Source: Roseobacter sinensis
GTDB taxonomy: Bacteria > Pseudomonadota > Alphaproteobacteria > Rhodobacterales > Rhodobacteraceae
Reading direction: 5' to 3'
Assembly: GCF_025755255.1 (NCBI RefSeq)
Contig: NZ_JALIEB010000026.1
Span: 1 to 33,729, forward strand
DNA length: 33,729 nt
In this document: piece after piece, positions 31,629-33,729 of the stretch
How positions within the stretch are numbered: position 1 is the first letter of the stretch
Layout: each line of letters begins with the position of its first letter
The notes under the pieces: generated by a model
What the model was told of the DNA's origin: nothing
What the model saw: only the letters and a program-made list of their open reading frames with translations
The model's database searches: none
Position numbers and translations under genes: made by a program

Positions 31629-32672
31629 ATGTTCGAAGCCGTGATTGCGCTCTGTGCGAGCCTGGCGGAGGGCCCGTGCCGCGACCATCTGCTGCCGGGG
31701 TACGAGGGTGATATCGCGGCCCTCTGCACAGCCGCATTGCAAGCGCGTCCGCCCGATCTGACGGTTTTCGCGCCGCTGGATGCGCAGGGTCCGCCGCGCT
31801 GCGCGCCGGTTGGCCCGGCGCTGGAGGTGACGGAGGTCGCACCCGGGGTTTTCGTGCACATGGGGGCGATTGCCGAACCCGATCCGGCGAACCGCGGTGA
31901 CGTCGGCAATCTGGGCTTCGTGATCGGTGAGAGCAGTGTGGCGGTGATCGATACCGGTACCGCGCGTTGGATGGGTGAGGCGCTCTGGCGCGCGATCCGG
32001 GCGGAGACCGACAAACCGGTGAGCCACACGCTGATCACCCATATGCACCCCGATCACGCCCTCGGCGCGAGCCCCTTCGCGGAAGCGGGTGCGCAGATCG
32101 TGGGCCATGCCAATCTTTCCCGCGCGGTGTCGGACCGGCAGGCCAACTATCTGGAGAGCCTGAGCCTGATCGTAGGACCCGAGGCGATGCTGGGCACCCG
32201 CGCCGTGGCGGTCGACTGGCCCGTTGAAATGACAGCTGAAATCGACCTCGGTGGCCGGGTGCTGCAGCTGCGCGCCTGGCCGATGGCGCATACGGGGACA
32301 GACCTCACCGTGCTCGACGTAACCACCGGCACCTTCTTTGCGGGCGATCTGATCTTCGATCTGCACACCCCGGCCCTCGATGGCCGGTTGCGCGGCTGGC
32401 GCGCGGTTCTGGCGGAGTTGGGCACGCAAGCATTTCAGCAGGTCGTGCCCGGCCATGGCGGCCCGGTGGTGGCCTGGCCCGGCGGCCTCGAGCCGATGCA
32501 GCGCTATCTGAGCGTGCTCGAGGCCGACACCCGCGCCGCGATCGACGCCGGCCAGCGGTTGGGCGAGGCGGTGGAGGAGATCGCAGCCGAAGAGGCCGCA
32601 CACTGGCAGCTTTTCGAGGCTTACAATCCGCGCAATGCCACCGTGGCCTTCACCGAGTTGGAGTGGGACTAG
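31629..32672 (+). CDS. quinoprotein relay system zinc metallohydrolase (SoxH-related)
   Basis: This 347-residue metallo-beta-lactamase-fold protein has a binuclear-zinc motif THMHPDHALG (His138, His140, Asp142, His143). Later ligands lie in GHANL, AHTGTDL and VPGHGGP. The N-terminal part includes ALCASLAEGPCRDHLLPGYE with two cysteines. It belongs with the SoxH-like hydrolases found beside quinoprotein dehydrogenases and fused SoxYZ-like carriers, where a thioester- or persulfide-type hydrolysis has been supposed. ATG 31629 with GGGAGGAG is preferred to the longer frame. A clear Sec signal is not seen, so its compartment is uncertain. Divergent from the carrier gene. Confidence 0.87.
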   Translation: MFEAVIALCASLAEGPCRDHLLPGYEGDIAALCTAALQARPPDLTVFAPLDAQGPPRCAPVGPALEVTEVAPGVFVHMGAIAEPDPANRGDVGNLGFVIGESSVAVIDTGTARWMGEALWRAIRAETDKPVSHTLITHMHPDHALGASPFAEAGAQIVGHANLSRAVSDRQANYLESLSLIVGPEAMLGTRAVAVDWPVEMTAEIDLGGRVLQLRAWPMAHTGTDLTVLDVTTGTFFAGDLIFDLHTPALDGRLRGWRAVLAELGTQAFQQVVPGHGGPVVAWPGGLEPMQRYLSVLEADTRAAIDAGQRLGEAVEEIAAEEAAHWQLFEAYNPRNATVAFTELEWD

Positions 32673-32772
32673 GGCGTTTCGCCTTTCACCAAAGACAAAG
32701 ACAGCGTGTATCACCTATTGCGTTGATTTCATGGAAATCAGGCAGCAATAGGGGATGCTTGTTCAAGGCGAA
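32673..32772. repeat. nested palindromic element of about 100 bp
   Basis: TTCGCCTT (32678-32685) and AAGGCGAA (32765-32772) form outer arms. CCTATTGC (32714-32721) and GCAATAGG (32745-32752) form middle arms, and TGATTTC-ATG-GAAATCA (32724-32740) forms the centre. A small hairpin GGCG-TTT-CGCC followed by TTT (32673-32686) begins right at the metallohydrolase stop and may act as its terminator. The three-layered symmetry in a convergent intergenic space looks like a dispersed palindromic repeat or a non-autonomous element, but only one copy is in the window. Confidence 0.5.
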
Positions 32773-32777
32773 TTGCT

Positions 32778-33401
32778 TTAGCCCGGGTTCCGGACGGATT
32801 GGTTCAGCATCTGCGCGATGCTGAACAGACGCCGTTCGAGCAACGTTGGGGTTTCACACAGATAGGCGATGTTGCGCTGCCGGTCGGTGTAGATCACCTG
32901 GTCCCAGTCGAGCCGTTCCTCGAGCGCGTCGACCTTGTCGAAATCCGGCTCGGCCTTGGCGAGGATGGCATTCATCTCGGCGCGCACCGTGTCGATCTTG
33001 TCGGCGAGCGCGATCTGGCTGAGCGAGAAATCCTCGATGCCCTTGATGATTCGTCCCCGGCGTTTGGAGAGCGTGTCGAACACCTCGGCAAAGACCATCC
33101 CGAGTGCGGCCGGGTCGCCCTGGTAGGTCTCGGCAAAAGCCTCGATCCGGGGCGCGAGGCTGTCCAGATCGACGCGGCGCAGCGACAGGTACCCGGCCAG
33201 TTCGTCGATATCGGCCTGCATCTCCTCGCTGGCGGGGGCCGCCTCGGGGTCGACCGGATGCGGCCACATCAGCCCCAGCGACAGCGTCTCGACCTTGCGC
33301 TGGACGCAGGGCCAGGTGGGATCGGAATAGTCGGCGGCCCCGACCGGGACGGCGAGGGCGGTGACCGCGATGACCACGGCGGAAGACAGGCGCTTTGACA
33401 T
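32778..33401 (-). CDS. secreted helical protein of unknown function
   Basis: This 207-residue protein has a Sec signal (RLSSAVVIAVTALAVPVGAAD, cleavage near residue 22). The mature part is charged and largely helical, with two cysteines (WPCVQRKVE near residue 31 and YLCETPTLLERRLF near residue 183) that could form a disulfide. Repeated helices such as EEMQADIDELAGYLSLRRVDLDSL and KIDTVRAEMNAILAKAEPDFDKVDALEERLDWDQVIYTD suggest a bundle. I do not recognise a family. ATG 33401 has GGAG about 7 bases upstream; the longer frame from 33443 is not needed. It diverges from formaldehyde dehydrogenase and so may share its control region. Confidence 0.75.
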   Translation of the reverse strand: MSKRLSSAVVIAVTALAVPVGAADYSDPTWPCVQRKVETLSLGLMWPHPVDPEAAPASEEMQADIDELAGYLSLRRVDLDSLAPRIEAFAETYQGDPAALGMVFAEVFDTLSKRRGRIIKGIEDFSLSQIALADKIDTVRAEMNAILAKAEPDFDKVDALEERLDWDQVIYTDRQRNIAYLCETPTLLERRLFSIAQMLNQSVRNPG

Positions 33402-33463
33402 CCGAAGGCTCCAATCTGTGGGGTGGCTTCGACTATGGGCCAAGCCCCTGCGGCCTGTCCACA

Positions 33464-33527
33464 GTGGGGAATACCCACCATTGTCTTAATTGTTCGCGCG
33501 CCGATGCGGGGCGCATACTTCTGGTAG
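33464..33527. promoter_or_regulatory. candidate operator region upstream of formaldehyde dehydrogenase
   Basis: TGGGGAATACCCACCA (33465-33480) contains GGAATACCCA, identical to 7031-7040 in the serine-cycle regulator promoter. TACTTCTGGTAG (33516-33527) resembles TACTTTTGGGTAG at 6984-6996. Both lie in the region between divergent genes (32778 minus, 33575 plus). This is a shared-motif argument only. Confidence 0.4.
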
Positions 33528-33574
33528 AAAGCGCACGATTTTCAAGGTTGTGCCGCGAGGGAGGACACTGACGA

Positions 33575-33729
33575 ATGAAGACTCGCGCTGCTGTTGCGGT
33601 TGAGGCGGGTAAGCCGCTTGAGGTGATGGATGTGAACCTCGAGGGGCCGCGTGCGGGCGAGGTTCTGGTGGAGATCAAGGCCACCGGGCTCTGTCATACG
33701 GATGAGTTCACGCGCTCGGGCGACGACCC
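33575..33729 (+). CDS. adhI: S-(hydroxymethyl)glutathione dehydrogenase (class III alcohol dehydrogenase), 5' part
   Basis: The first 51 codons of a zinc alcohol dehydrogenase of class III are present; the gene runs off the window. MKTRAAVAVEAGKPLEVMDV and the catalytic-zinc cysteine in TGLCHTDEF (Cys40), followed by TRSGDDP, match glutathione-dependent formaldehyde dehydrogenase (AdhI/FlhA). It oxidises the formaldehyde-glutathione adduct to S-formylglutathione, the detoxifying and energy-yielding route for formaldehyde from methanol. GAGGGAGGA lies about 10 bases before the ATG. In relatives the next genes are often S-formylglutathione hydrolase and the xoxF/cytochrome c genes, so these are expected just beyond the right edge. 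Confidence 0.9.
   Translation, partial: MKTRAAVAVEAGKPLEVMDVNLEGPRAGEVLVEIKATGLCHTDEFTRSGDD

Overview
The window reads as an alphaproteobacterial, most probably Rhodobacterales (Roseobacter-group), extrachromosomal replicon that carries one-carbon (methanol/formaldehyde) metabolism. The grounds are high G+C, tightly overlapping genes, a replicase with a DnaA domain-I-like C-terminus next to parAB (the 'DnaA-like' plasmid type described in Rhodobacterales), and C1 genes of the kind found in Paracoccus and Rhodobacter relatives. The taxon and the plasmid/chromid assignment are inference; no rRNA, tRNA or insertion sequence was seen.

Layout. (1) 1-1200: the end of an unknown gene, a GSU2403-type nucleotidyltransferase-fold protein, and a palindrome-rich control region. 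(2) 1201-8816: a serine-cycle block. A minus-strand operon sga-mtkA-mtkB-hprA-glyA ends in a clear intrinsic terminator. It diverges from a LuxR-type regulator with a degenerate receiver domain, followed by malyl-CoA lyase. (3) 8942-12600: the replication/partition module, namely replicase (minus), a repeat-rich origin-like region, parA-parB (plus), and three copies of an 18-bp palindrome that look like the centromere. (4) 12663-17163: a 32-codon pqqA gene, an OmpR/histidine-kinase pair, a small Cys-containing ORF and a PQQ-dehydrogenase-associated ABC exporter pair. (5) 17366-25273: SoxY-like and SoxZ-like carriers, a DUF2927-like secreted protein, and a seven-gene overlapping MoxR/DUF58/DUF4381/VWA/VWA/TPR/BatD operon of the kind (mxaRSACKL-like) needed to mature periplasmic quinoprotein methanol dehydrogenase. 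(6) 25461-30631: LuxR-type response regulator, FIST-domain sensor, NahK/ErcS'-type hybrid kinase and two small secreted proteins. (7) 30692-33729: a fused SoxYZ-like carrier, a quinoprotein-relay zinc metallohydrolase, a palindromic repeat element, a secreted protein of unknown function, and the first 51 codons of glutathione-dependent formaldehyde dehydrogenase, cut by the window edge.

How they fit. A PQQ-dependent dehydrogenase (probably XoxF/MxaF type) would oxidise methanol in the periplasm. It is not in the window and is predicted just beyond the right edge or elsewhere on the replicon. PqqA supplies the cofactor precursor, and the MoxR/Bat operon, SoxYZ-like carriers, metallohydrolase and ABC transporter are accessory or maturation functions. 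Formaldehyde would be taken up by the glutathione route, and the serine-cycle enzymes recycle glycine, serine, hydroxypyruvate and malyl-CoA. Three regulatory systems (degenerate LuxR, OmpR pair, FIST/hybrid kinase/LuxR) surround these genes. Shared sequence motifs upstream of the serine-cycle regulator and of formaldehyde dehydrogenase suggest common control.

The parts most deserving a second look are the NosP/NahK-like FIST-kinase pair inside a C1 cluster, the doubled SoxYZ-like carriers without any sulfur-oxidation genes, the isolated pqqA gene, the replicon palindromes, and several hairpin or repeat elements in the leaders.
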